DNA from: Pigoraptor vietnamica | Lineage: Eukaryota; Opisthokonta; Filasterea | Length of the DNA stretch: 43,571 bases | NCBI GenBank assembly: GCA_943704525.1 | Contig: CALSCQ010001667.1 | Span: 1-43,571 of the forward strand | Reading direction: 5' to 3' | Part shown: piece after piece, positions 24,987-42,218 of the stretch | Position numbering within the stretch: the first letter of the stretch is position 1 | Layout: each line of letters starts with the position of its first letter | Notes under the pieces: generated by a model | The model's database searches: none | What the model was told of the DNA's origin: nothing | The model's input: the letters and a program-made list of their open reading frames with translations, nothing else | Made by a program: the position numbers and the translations under genes

Positions 24987-27127
24987 TCATGCAGACCCCG
25001 CCTGCTGCTTTGCGAGCGCAGCGTGGGCCTGCGCGCGCGCATTGCGAATGACCTGGAACACGTCGACCATGGCCGTCTGCCACGCGCCGAGGCGCTGCTT
25101 CAGGTACTCCCACTGCGCGCGGTTGAACGTCCGGTGTGTCGAACGGCTGCACACAGGACAACGAGGCGTTAGCAAAGAGAAGACAATAGAAGACACCATT
25201 CGGTAGAGCATACAACGCGACGCAGTGCAGAGTGGAGCACCCGCCTGATGAGAACGCGCTCGTTGAGCTGGTCGAGGCGAGCCTCCAGCAGACCCGTGCC
25301 AATGGCTGAAGACATGAACAATGACGCTGTCAGCGACACATGACCCGCCGCGCACGCACACAGCAGGAACATGCACCCTTCATGCATTCGCCCTTCATGC
25401 TGCGCACCACGATGAACCACGCACACAACACTCTCTGAGAGCCACAGTTTCAATGCTACACGCACCCCGGATGATCCACTCCTCGACCTCGTCGCGGTTG
25501 ATGCGCATGGTCTCTGCCACCGTCGAGTACTTGAGCTCCGTCACATCCGACGAAATCGAAGCGAGCGTCAGTAGCCGCATCTTGTCCGTGCAGTCGCTGT
25601 GGCTGAGGCCTGCTTGCGCAACACGCAGCACTTCAGCAAAACCGCACACACATTCGCAGGCTAAGATTCGCAGACAGCAGCCGTTTGCACGAGGCGCGAT
25701 GGAAGGACAGCAACAGCGCACAGGAACAAGGAATGTGCGCGATACAAGAGGACAGCAACGGCGCGGCAGGCACACGCACCGAGCTTGGCAATGGCGTCGG
25801 CGTTCTCCGCGTAGAGCTTGTCGTACGCCTCAATCCCATCAAACACGAAAATTTTGAGGAGCTTGTGCACGAGCTCGCCCTCGAGCTGCTGCACGGCCGG
25901 CAGGTTGAGGAGGCTCTCCAGCTGGAACATGCTCGGCTCCGCAATCGCCGCCACGACGCACGCGCTGGCATCGCTGCGCGCGCCCTTGAGGCCCTCCGCG
26001 TCGCCCTTCTCGAACGTCGAGAGATATTTCACCATAAACTCCTGCGCCTCCGCTCTGTGTAACGCACGCACAACCAACGTCAGAATCGAATTGCACAGTG
26101 TCGGCAGCCCAAGAACGAAGGAGTGCACAACCACAAAACACAACAGCACACATATGCATGGTTCAAAGAATAGGACGCCGACGGCCGAGGAGGAACACCC
26201 ACCGCCTCGAATTGTCCACAAGCACGCGATGGATAAGCTTGTAGAGCGCGCGCCGCTGCTCCACCGACGCGTGCCACTCGTCCAGCCACCGCGAGAGCTC
26301 GGCAAATTCGGAAAGGATGGCGTCGACGCGGCCGCACGACCCGGCGAGGTCAATGAGGGCATAGTAAATGTCGTACCGCGCGGGTGACCGCACGCTCACG
26401 TTGTTGAAGAGATTTGTCAGCCTGAGCGACGTCGGTATCAGTGCGTGCACAGCGAAAGCAGTCACGAACAGATGCCATATCAGCACGAAACATGGATCGC
26501 TGTCTATAGTCTACTCACAAGCTAGAGCGAGTGACGGAAATTGTCGCAAGACCGGCATTGAGCCAGCAACAGCACAGCTATCGATCAAATCAGCGAGAGA
26601 ATTGCACCCACAGCTTGAGGCGCATGAGCGGGCGATCGGACGCGTTCGATGCGATCACGCGGGCAAGCGACTTATACAGCGCAACGGCGTCCTCCGCGCG
26701 CGCCTTACGCACGAGGCACGTGAGTGTGTTGATCGGCCCCTCCACTTCGCCGGGTGCCGCGAAGAGCACCTCGCCGCTCTCGATGAGGCGGACGAGCAGC
26801 TTCGTGAGTCCCCCCTCGGCCAGCAGCTGCTTGGCCTGCGCTTCGAGCCCAGACAGAGACTCGGAGAGCGTGCCCATGTACGTGGCAAGCTCGAGCGCCT
26901 GAAAACGGACCGCCGAGCGAGAAATGTCACCGAATGCAAACAATTACACTACTGACAGTCCTCTCGACTGATACCCGCAGATAAGGGAAAAATAGCCTGC
27001 ACAGACCACGGCACACTTTGATCTCTCACGCAGGCACACACACAGAGGCACAAGAAGGCGAGTTATACACGTGACTGGGCGAAATAAGCACCTGCTCCTC
27101 CTCCGGGATATCCACAAAGGCGTTCAT
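24987..27127 (-). CDS. EIF3M: eIF3m, PCI-domain subunit of eIF3
   Basis: A PCI-domain subunit of the eIF3 initiation scaffold. Exons 27127-27092, 26898-26612, 26421-26203, 26054-25780, 25609-25466, 25305-25245 and 25146-24987 give 393 aa (human about 374). Landmarks: MNAFVDIPEEEQALELATYM at the start, LTNLFNNVSVRSPARYDIYY, the helical region around FVFDGIEAYDKL, the PCI winged helix (LLTLASISSDVTELKYSTVA, INRDEVEEWIIRA) and the hallmark RSTHRTFNRAQWEYLKQRL near the C-terminus. The alternative, COP9 subunit 7, lacks that STHRTF motif. The last intron needs a GC donor (ATC AG|GCGGGT) to join VLI-S-RSTHRTF in frame. It is divergent from WAPL across 395 bp. Confidence 0.95.
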
Positions 27128-27522
27128 CTTGCCAATTCCGCGCCTACCGAGGGCGCACTGTGTGTCGGTTGCGTACTGTGTGCACTCCTTCTACGCAAAG
27201 CACGAACCAGTGGGCTCCGCGGTATAGATCAACGGCCTGAACACACGGCTTTGCGCCTCTTCCGTTTCACTCAATTGCTCGTGCATGTGTGGGTCACCTG
27301 CCATGTGGAGAGTCAATCAAGGGATAAGCCGGTGTTACCTCTCGGTGTAATGTCATCACTTCAATATGACGTCATTGTTACGCTCAAAAGCGCGGGAAAC
27401 TGACGACTTCGGCGAGACGAAGCGGCAAAGGACGACTCGCGCACAGAGTCGGACCAATACGCTGCGTGCACACGCACGTGCTCCCTTGTGTTGTGTGCAG
27501 ATGCATCGGTGATCATTGGCGA
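27128..27522. promoter_or_regulatory. Divergent promoter eIF3m / WAPL with CRE and E2F-like sites
   Basis: A perfect TGACGTCA palindrome (CRE/ATF type) lies at 27367-27374. GCGCGGGAAA, which is TTTCCCGCGC on the other strand (E2F/DP consensus), lies at 27390-27399, about 125 bp before the WAPL ATG. Both are textbook motifs, but occupancy in this organism is unknown. Confidence 0.5.
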
Positions 27523-28593
27523 ATGCGGCGCGTTGTGCGAACGTACGGTCGCCGCGAAACGCACCGGGTAGTGCCGACGAGCGGAGATGCCCTCGCGGCG
27601 GAGGCCCCCGCTTCGCAGGGACGCGAGCTTGAGACGGACAGTGCGTCGTTGACGCGCGATGGGGCTGGGGAGAACGATATGGCGATGTCGCCCCCGGGTG
27701 ATTTGCACACGGCCGGTGGCGACGTTGAGATGGCCGCTGTTACTGAAGAAGGGCAGACGGCGGACAGCGCCCGCGTGACGCCCCGCTCGTCGCCCCGTTC
27801 CTCGCCGCGAAAGCGAACGCGTGCGGTGGCGGATATTGCGGGGAATGAGGGCGAATCCCCGTCGCCGAGGCGAAGCCCGCGCCGCGCCGCACGGCCCGCT
27901 GATTCCCCGGACGTGCACGCGAGCCCCATGGCCATTGATCCGCAGTCGCCGTCGCCAAAGCGTAGTCCCCGCCGCACAGCTCGGCCGGCGGCATCCCTCG
28001 ATGTGCAGGGGAGTGCGACGGCCGGCTCCGAGTCTGTGCCTGTGGACGATTCGCAGGGCAGGACCATGTCCGCGCAGGAGGCTCTCTTTGGCAAAAGGCG
28101 CGCCGTCCGGACGTTTGGGGGCGCGTCCAAGTACAGGCCATCGCAGGCGTCCGAGACGCAGGAGAGCGAGGTGGGTTGCAATGCTGGCGCGTGCATTGAT
28201 GATTCTTATTTGAATTTACGGGTGCTCATGCTTGTTTGTGTGTGTGCAGACTGACTCGCCTATTGCCGTCCGTGGCGTGCACGAGAGCCGTGAACTGGGA
28301 CGCAATCTCACACACTTTGACGACGTCGACTACATTGTCGAGGGACTTGGGCGTTCGCGGCCAATGGGTGTCAGGTTATCGAGGTGCGTGGCGCGTCGTT
28401 GGACGAAGCACGATCTTTAAATGACTGTATGCTGAAATGTACTGGCGCAGCGCACACGATTTGATATCGCGCACAATGTCGAGCGAGTTTCGGATGCACT
28501 TGCGCGCGCATTCTGTTGTTCCACGCGTGTGCGAGTGCCTGTCGGACGCCACGGAGAGCGCGGTGCGTGACAAATGGGACACAATTGTGTGTG

Positions 28594-28659
<66 letters not shown>

Positions 28660-30218
28660 TGTGTGTGTGCGTGTCACTGCAGCTCATTATTGCCAACGGC
28701 TCCCTCCAGGCGCTCACTCTCTGTGCGGCTGCGTGGTCCTTTGCCCTCACGCGCGATGCGCGCTGCATGGCCGCGGATGGCGCCTTGTTACGACTGCTCT
28801 GGTCTGTCGTGCACCGAGAACGCACTCGTCTCGGCCGTAGCCGTCGCACGCCCTCGCAGGGCTCGCCGGTGTCGCAGAGCGCCAGCGATGCATCGTCACA
28901 GGGACCCGACGTCGAGCAGGCCGTTGAGGTGGCGCGCAAACTGCAGTCGCTCTTTCCAAAAGTGCGCCTATACGTGCCTCCCCCAGAGTCGGACGGCGCC
29001 GAAGCAGCCCCTGTCACGCAGCCTGCCAGCCGATCGCTGCTCCGCCTGGCGCCTGCAAAGTCTCGCGGCGCTCGATTGGCAGCGGCGTCCCTCGCCACGC
29101 CCGCCCCGGACCGGCGCGTGGGCACTGCGACGGAGAATGGGCCGCTGCTGCTGGCGCTTTCCAGCGTCGGTGCACTCGTGAGCGCCCCATCGGCGGCCTC
29201 TTGGGCACGCGACGAGCTGCGATATCTGGGCATTCTGGACGACGTGGCCGCGCTGACCGTCGAGGCGGCGTCCAGCATTCTCGAGCTCGCGGCGTCTGCG
29301 CGTCCCGTGGCTGACCTCATGGCATGTGCGCCCGAGCTGGACCCCTGCCTGCGCATCCTGGAATCCGCGACCTTTCCGAACCCCGCGAACCAACAGCATG
29401 TCCTCTCGTATGGGGATGGCGCGGTCGTGGCGGCCCTTGGGCGCCTCTTGGCCGTCATGCCACCGCTTGTTGCTGCTCTCCCGCCCGCAGTGGTTGCAGA
29501 CGACGTCGGGGAAGCGCGCGACTCGCAAGGTGCATCGAGTCCCACCGCATCGGTGCCCACGGCCGAGCAGCGCGAGTGCACGTGGCTCGTGGACGTGCTG
29601 TTGCGGACGCTTCGTGTGCTCGTAAACATGACGAACAACAGTGCCGGGGGCTGTGCGCGCATCGGAGGGTCTCCTGGTGCCATAGAGGCGGCCGTGGCGG
29701 CTGCGCTGGACGTGCCCGCCTGCATGCCCGCCCGCGTGCAACACGATGCCGCGTGCATGGCGCTCTGCCTCTGCGTCAATCTTGTCGAACACAGCGCGGA
29801 AAATCGCGCCAAGATGGGGTCGGCGCGCGGCGGTCGGTGCGTTGCGGCACTGGCGGCCCTCTTCCTCGAACGCAGCCGTCCGGGTGAAGTGCAGCCGGCG
29901 TCGTCCCAACCCAAGGCTGAAGGGGCTACGGTGCCTGCCACGGGTGCGGCTGCGCCGGCGGCTGGAAATGCGATCCGTTTGGACGCGATGGTCGTCGGTT
30001 CTTACGTTGCTCTGCTCCTCGGTTGCCTCGTGCGCGATGCCCCAGAACACCGTGCGCAGCTGTGCGCCTGCATGGAGGGCGGGAGCTTGGCGCCGCTGTC
30101 GTCCATGCTTCGGGACTTTCTGGCATTCCAGCGGGCTGCTGGGCTGGCGACGGACAGTGACTATGGGCGTTCCGTGGAAGGTGTAATTCGTGTGCTGGAG
30201 AGCACCACGGAGGAGTAA
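27523..30218 (+). CDS. WAPL: WAPL, cohesin release factor
   Basis: WAPL binds PDS5 and cohesin and opens the DNA exit gate. Exons 27523-28170, 28250-28383, 28451-28562 and 28683-30218 give 809 aa, shorter than human WAPL (about 1190). The protein begins MRRVVRTYGRRE, the conserved N-terminal TY[SG]R motif used for PDS5 binding. A basic, Ser/Pro-rich N-terminus follows, with two copies of a SPSP(R/K)RSPRR(A/T)ARPA repeat. The C-terminal helical WAPL domain starts at ELGRNLTHFDDVDYIVEGL and continues MSSEFRMHLRAHSVVPRV, with an armadillo-like C-terminal half including LVNMTNNSAGGCARIGG, CLCVNLVEHSAENRAKM and LLGCLVRDAPEHRAQL. A second RTFGGASKY motif near 205 echoes the start. E2F-like promoter context fits a cell-cycle gene. 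Confidence 0.94.
28586..28673 (+). repeat. (GT)n microsatellite in WAPL intron 3
   Basis: An almost pure GT run in sense orientation that fills most of the intron 28563-28682. Confidence 0.97.
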
Positions 30219-30610
30219 AGATGGTTGTGAAGCCACTCACGCACAATGTGCAACGAACAGACCTGGATCTAATTGAGTTTGGGTCGTTCGACAGACTGAA
30301 CTGCCGGCAACTGTTCTGGCCGAGTCGCGAACTGATCAGTGCATCCGGGGTGGTCTGTTACCTTTCCGATGTCACAGTGACGACACTCCGAATCGAACAC
30401 TTGCAGTGAAACCGCCATCAACACTTTCTTCTATCCTTCGTCTCCGCCCTCGCATCGACCCATCTGTCGTCCCGTGGGGTCCATCCATACGTACATCGAA
30501 CGCGCGCGTGTGACTACGGCGCGGGATTCTGACGTTTATCGCTTGCTTTTGAGATTTTTGGCGGGAGTTCGTTCTGACGAAGGGCCAAACCCACACTTTG
30601 AGGCGCCGTT
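30219..30610. other. Intergenic region WAPL / eIF1
   Basis: 392 bp between the WAPL stop and the eIF1 start. A TTTTTGGCGGGAG motif (E2F-like) occurs at about 30554-30566. No exon or repeat was recognised. Confidence 0.5.
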
Positions 30611-31615
30611 ATGTCGATTCAAAATCTTAACACGTTCGGTGGGTTCCACATTTCTCTGCGGTGCCAACCTTGTGACACTCCTATGTGATTGATTTTCGGT
30701 GGTCGGAGGCTTAATGCGTACTTGGATGGGTCGAGTAGAGCTGTCGTGTCTCTGCTCGGCTGCACGTGGGCCGTGTCTCGTGTGATGTAACTAGCAGATT
30801 ATGGACCACGGTTTTCGTTGTCTCAATGCTGAATTTGTTCGTTGCCTCGGTTTCGGCGCCTTTGGCGCATTTATGTCTTTGACTATGCTTGTTCGGTTGT
30901 GGATTTCAGGCGGTCGACGTGTGTGTGTCCTGGTGCGTTCTTGAGTTCTGAAGATTCTGTGCTGCGTGGTCGTTGACAGGCGGTGCTCTTTCGCTCGCTT
31001 GTGTCTATTGTCGCCTATGTGTATGAAGTGGGCGAATTGAGGTCGATGCGCTTTGTGGATGTACTACGTGCCTTTGTGTGAGCTTTTGTTTCTGTCTCTT
31101 GAAAGCTGGGAGAAACAGCTGTCGCAGGCATTGTCTGACTGGTGTTTTGTGCTGCATGCGTGCGCAGATCCCTTTGCGGACGCCGTCAATGACGAGGGTC
31201 TCGGCGGCCAGAGTGGGCACATTCACATTCGCATCCAGCAGCGCAACGGCCGCAAGACTCTGACGACCGTGCAAGGAATTTCAGAGGATTACGACAAGAA
31301 GAAGCTTGTGAAGGCGTTCAAGAAGGTGAGAAACTGTCACCGAGAAAGTGTTATGCGAGGAGAGTACTGTAGACGCCGATGTGCCGTTTATCACATAATC
31401 GGTCCCTGGCTGCGTGGTGTGCATCTTTTCGCGGGCATGCGCTCATGTGTGTGTGTGTGCGCCTGCAGGAGTTTGCGTGCAACGGCACTGTCGTGGAACA
31501 CCCCGAGTATGGCGAGGTCATTCAGCTGCAGGGCGACCAGCGCAACCACATTTGCGAATTTCTCGTCAAGTACGACCTTGCGAAGAAGGAGCAGCTGAAA
31601 GTACACGGTTTCTAA
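30611..31615 (+). CDS. EIF1: eIF1 (SUI1), start-codon selection factor
   Basis: eIF1 binds the 40S P-site region and enforces AUG stringency. Exons 30611-30638, 31168-31325 and 31469-31615 give 110 aa (human 113). Exon 1 codes just MSIQNLNTF plus one base; exon 2 continues D-P-F-A-D-A, giving the classic MSIQNLNTFDPFADA start. Then come HIHIRIQQRNGRKTLTTVQG, YDKKKLVKAFKKEFACNGTV, EHPEYGEVIQLQGDQRNHIC and the end LKVHGF. The first intron (529 nt) is one of the longest in the window. Every conserved block is present. Confidence 0.97.
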
Positions 31616-32232
31616 ATACAGTCTTTGCGTTTTCGCCGAAACCACACGAGTGCAACACGCAGAAGTACTGCGAACAGGCTTTACAGGGAATTTGTCGCAC
31701 ATTCAAAGCGAGCGTTGGAACGCCGAATTGCTTCCGTGAACTGTTTCTTTTTTACGTTTCCGAATCGTAAAACCGTCGGAAGAATTTTTTTTGAAGATTG
31801 GGTGAATTCGATTCTGATTGGCTGGCCGAGTGTCACTGAAATTATTAGCGCAAGTGGCCTCGATTATTACGACGGTGCTTTTGCATGCACTTTGTATGAA
31901 ATGAAATTTATTAGGGTGAACATGGCTCGATTATTTGGGCGCGAGCGGTGGTTTCAATTCAAAAATGAGTGACACGCATGCCCACTCGCACCGGCCGAAC
32001 GAACACCCACCGCACACACACACGCACACGCACGCACGCACGGAACACGCAATGCCCTCAGACATTCCCTGAGGCAACAGTGGCGTCCGTTGCGCATGGT
32101 AACACACTCCCCACATAAGACGCAACTGTTTCCGTTCACGCAATCTGCTAGGGATTTCGTGCAAAGGTAGGGTAGAAAAGGGCAGTTCTCGCAGCGTACG
32201 CGCGTGCATCAACCAGCGGCAACGCGGAAAAA
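31616..32232. other. Intergenic region eIF1 / cyclin B
   Basis: 617 bp, somewhat more AT-rich than its surroundings. A 115-codon frame (31625-31972) has no homology, no splice support and a composition unlike the genes. The cyclin promoter must lie at its right end. No repeat of note. Confidence 0.5.
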
Positions 32233-33983
32233 ATGGCTTCCATTCGCACCTCCATCCAACGCCTCACGGCCTTCAACGACGAGAATGCCACGAAGGGCGC
32301 CAACATTGTGGCCGGCGGCAAGGTGCAGGCCGACGCTGCGCCGAAGCGTGCGGCCCTCGGGGACATCGGCAACATCCCCAAGCTCGACGCGGTGAAGGAC
32401 GGCGGCATCAAGAAGGTCGCCGCGCGCCCTCCCTCGGCGCGTGCGCGCGTCCTCACCAAGCCCCAGGCTGCCGCCGCGCTGATCGGCGCGACGAAGCAGC
32501 CCGGCGTCCCTCTCCCCCGTCCCGCGATGCCGGCGGCTGCACCCGTGGAAGTGGCGCAGCATGCCGACATGATGGATGTGGAGCAGCCGGCGCCCGTGGG
32601 TTTCAGCGCGGCGTTGCTCGCGTCGACGATGGCGGGGATGAACATCGAGGACATTGACCACGGCGACAACGAGAACCCGCTGCTCGTGTCCGAGTATGTG
32701 AGCGACATCTACGAGTACCTCTGGTCCATGGAGGTGGGTTGGTTTGGCTGTTCACTTGCGATATGTCAATGTGCGCATGAAAGGGGAATCAGTTTTTTTT
32801 TTTTGGCGAACGAATAGTTTGCAATGGGTTAGCATGCGCACACGCTTGCGTTACGTGAGATGGTCTGCACACTCACGCCCTCTATTCCCCGCACAGCGCC
32901 AGTACCGCATCGACACGGAGTACATGTCGCGACAGCCCGAAGTGAACGTAAAGATGCGCGCTATCCTCATCGACTGGCTCGTCGAGGTCCAGCTCAAGTT
33001 CAAGCTCCTGCAGGAGACGCTCTACCTCACCGTCCACATCATCGACCGCTTCCTCGGCGTGGAGGCCGTCGAGCGCTCGCGCCTCCAGCTCGTCGGGTGC
33101 GTAGTTGCCTGCGGCCTGTCCTGCGCTGCAGTTGCGTGTGTCGTAACTGCACCTGCCTTGCATATGGTATGACAAGGGGCGTGAACACGTGTGCGGCTCA
33201 CGTGCAGCACGTGTTGTGTCTGTACCGTGCCGACCTGGCCCTGCTTCGCGCTCTCACACTCACACCGCCACTCCTCTCTCCCCCCTCTCAGCGTGACTGC
33301 GATGCTCATCGCCGCAAAGTACGAGGAGATCTACACCCCGGAGGTGATGGACTTTGTGTTCATCACTGAGAGCGCGTACGAGCGCGACGAGATCCTCGCC
33401 ATGGAGCGCCTGATCCTTCGCAAGCTCGAGTTCTCTCTCGGCTGCCCCGCGCCCCTCCACTTCCTACGCCGCGACTCGAAGGCCGCCGGCGCGAGCGGGA
33501 CGCTGCACACGATGGCCAAGTTTCTCATGGAGATTACCCTCCCCGAGTATGGCATGCTCAAGTACCTGCCGAGCGAGATTGCCGCGGCCGCGCTCTGGCT
33601 GTCGATGCGCCTCACGAACGAGGGTGCCTGGGTGGGTAACAGAGTCTGCGTGTGCACTCCTCTCGGATGTGTTGTCGTGCACGTGTTGTCGTGCATCTCT
33701 GCTGCCTGCCTTGTGTGGCGCGTGGGTTCTTTTTTTCCATTTTCACGCTAACGGTGCGTCGCTCCTTCTCGTCGCTCTCTCGCAGAACTCGACAATCCAG
33801 CACTACTCGACGTACTCTGAGCGCGCGCTCATGCCCTGCGTCAACGACATGTTCCAGATCCTCACCAAGCTCCCCTCGAACCGCCTCCAGGCCATCCGCC
33901 GCAAGTACCAGAGCTCGAAGCTCTTCAAGGTCGCCGCCATCGCAGAGTGCGCCGCGGCGTCGATCACCATCCCCAGCGCCTGA
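32233..33983 (+). CDS. B-type mitotic cyclin
   Basis: The regulatory partner of CDK1 at G2/M, destroyed through the APC/C. Exons 32233-32733, 32897-33096, 33292-33631 and 33786-33983 give 412 aa. A destruction box RAALGDIGN (RxxLxxIxN) lies near residue 39. The cyclin box opens [18 protein letters not shown] and [20 protein letters not shown], then [30 protein letters not shown], and [20 protein letters not shown]. The C-terminal cyclin fold holds [14 protein letters not shown] and [21 protein letters not shown] and the D-box separate it from A-type cyclins, though less firmly than a tree would. Confidence 0.95.
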
Positions 33984-34736
33984 AGAGCGCGCTGGGCGTG
34001 TGTGTGAGACACTCGAGGACCCGCTCTGGAACGGATCGGTTGCCCGAGTGGGGAAAATAACTGCTGTAGCTTAGCGTCGTCGCGTGCGCGTGCGCGTTTT
34101 CGCTCGTCGTTTCGAATCAAAATTCGCCCGAAACCAAAACGTTGCAGACGTTCCGAGTGAGCAGCCACTGAAGCCAAGGTCGTTGTCGCCTTTGCCGCGA
34201 TAATGCATGTCTAAGCTCAGCAGGCAGCGCGCCGAGTGCGCAGCGTCGCGTTGAAGCAGTTGAAACGGCGGCTTGTGTGATCTTGAGCTGAGCCCGTTGC
34301 TGACGTCAGAGCTGACCACTCCGCAGCGTCAGCGAAATTGCCAACAAGGCGCCGAAATGAGCATGAAAGCAGTGTTTGAGGCGCGTCGATTGCGCATGGA
34401 GGCACGCAAAGAGCAGCCCCTTCTCAGACAATTGGGCTAATTCTGCCAGTGGCCCCAGATCCACGCCCCAAAAGCGGTCGCTTTTGCAGCTGTGTGTGGC
34501 CAGACACGCCGCCCCTTATCTACTCCCATCACAAAGGGCCTCACTAAAATACCGAAGTTGAAGCGGCATTCATTCGCTTTCAGCCGCGCTGTCAGTGGTC
34601 GCTGCGACACATCGAGAGAGGCTGAGATGGAAATGTCGGACAGTGGCGAACGCATGTATATACAGGACCCCACGCCAGGTGTGCCCTAGAAAGATGACGA
34701 CGCAAACGTTCTAATTTGCACACGGCTGCTGCACGT
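33984..34736. other. Convergent 3' intergenic region cyclin B / Tim8
   Basis: 753 bp between two stop codons. It contains one perfect TGACGTCA at 34301-34308, probably by chance given its 3' location. No exon, repeat or RNA gene was recognised. Confidence 0.5.
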
Positions 34737-35222
34737 TCAAGCGCGCTTCGACTCGTCAAGCCGGTTGACGATGAAGTACGACGTGTCGATGAACCGCTCC
34801 ACGCAGTTAACGAGGCACGTCTCCTCCTTCTTGTCGAGCTTGGTGCCTGCAGCAAGCATTGGGACGTGCGACTTAGAAAAAAGAGTTCCGTATGTTCAGT
34901 TTTTAAAAGTAAGCAGCAGATTATCAGCGTCCCCGCTTGCCCCACAACACAGACACTGTGAGAATGGACATCGTCTCATGCGACTTAGCGCGTCTATACG
35001 GCTCCAATGTTAGGGTAACAGAGGCAGTCGCTCCCCCCCCCCCCCCCCCCCCCTGTGGCACATGCACGGACACGCACCAGGCTTGTCGATGCACTTGTCC
35101 CAGCACGTGTCCATGAACGAGTGCACGCGCGCGGTGAACTGCGCCTTCTGGTTCTCGAGCTCAATAAACTGCTGCAGCTCCTTGTCGTTGTCCAGCGCAG
35201 AAGACCCCGTATCGAACGACAT
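34737..35222 (-). CDS. TIM8: Tim8, small TIM chaperone of the mitochondrial intermembrane space
   Basis: It forms hexamers with Tim13 that escort hydrophobic precursors across the intermembrane space. Two exons, 35222-35078 and 34846-34737, give 84 aa. The twin CX3C motif is intact: C-W-D-K-C in [16 protein letters not shown] and C-L-V-N-C in [20 protein letters not shown]. The DKPG-x-KLD linker and the VERFIDTS stretch point to Tim8 rather than Tim13, Tim9 or Tim10. The intron has a 21-base C run on the + strand. It is divergent from the GK5 fusion gene with 298 bp between starts. Confidence 0.95.
35033..35053. repeat. C21 homopolymer in Tim8 intron
   Basis: 21 consecutive C on the + strand, so G21 in the sense strand, about 25 nt inside the donor (35077). 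Length is uncertain for technical reasons. Confidence 0.9.
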
Positions 35223-35520
35223 GGTTGCGGCGCGACGGTCTCTCCGTACGGGCAAAGGCGGGGCAGTGTCTGTGAATGATGGAAGATGTCTGTGAAAATA
35301 TGTCAGCGTCGGTCAGCTGTTGTCGCACGTGCGTGTCGGTTGAAACGATCGTAAAAAAGCATCGGAAAAGAGAATCGGAAAGTATTGTTACGTTTGCCAT
35401 CCGGGGTGTTCCTTCCCAACAACAAAGCCAAAAAATGCGCTTCACTTTCTTTCCATCGCCCGTTTGTACGCACTCGCAACGGGGCTGTAGTACTGTGTGT
35501 TCGCCGCCATATTGCGGGAA
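35223..35520. promoter_or_regulatory. Divergent promoter Tim8 / GK5-NUDT9
   Basis: 298 bp between two start codons. At the right end, GCCGCCATATTGCGGGAAATG combines a CCGCCAT (YY1-like) core with GCGGGAAA (E2F-like), abutting the fusion-gene ATG. These may be chance matches. Confidence 0.4.
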
Positions 35521-41821
<6,301 letters not shown>

Positions 41822-42218
41822 ATGTGCGGGCCTCACGTGACTCCTCTGCGCGTCCCAAAGCAAATGAATGCCCTTATTGCAATTATTTTAGTGAAAAAGT
41901 GTTCACGACCAATTGAGGTATGCACGGCTCTTGTCGCATCGAGTGATCAACGGGGGAGTCTGCTAGTTCGCGAACCCTCACTTCGCCCCTCTCGCGTGCG
42001 CCATGCACAGTTGCAGTGGGCGCGTTCTTCTCTCGCTCATAGTGTTCACGCGCGGACCCAGTATTCGCCCCACTCGCGTGCGCCATGCACAGTTGCAGTG
42101 GGCGCGTTCTTCTCTCGCTCATAGTGTTCACGCGCGGACCCAGTATTCGCCCCACTCGCGTGCGCCATGCACCGTTGCAGTGAGCGCGTTCTCGTTTCGT
42201 TCGATTGCCCGCCCGTGC
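41822..42218. other. Convergent 3' intergenic region GK5-NUDT9 / UROS
   Basis: 397 bp between two stop codons, about half of it filled by an 82-bp tandem repeat. No gene was recognised. Confidence 0.6.
41985..42200. repeat. 82-bp tandem repeat, about 2.5 copies
   Basis: The marker CCATGCACAGTTGCAGTGGG recurs at 42001 and 42083, and in slightly altered form at 42165. The unit includes CTCGCTCATAGTGTTCACGC and GGACCCAGTATTCGCCCCAC. It is in the 3' flank of the fusion gene and close to the UROS stop codon. Confidence 0.93.

Noticed and set aside
28376-30236. Long minus-strand frames (521 and 422 codons) opposite WAPL
   Set aside because: They include HTHTHT runs from the microsatellite, and their length follows from third-position GC bias of the true gene.
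31625-31972. 115-codon frame after eIF1
   Set aside because: No homology, AT-richer than the genes, no splice motifs; likely chance.
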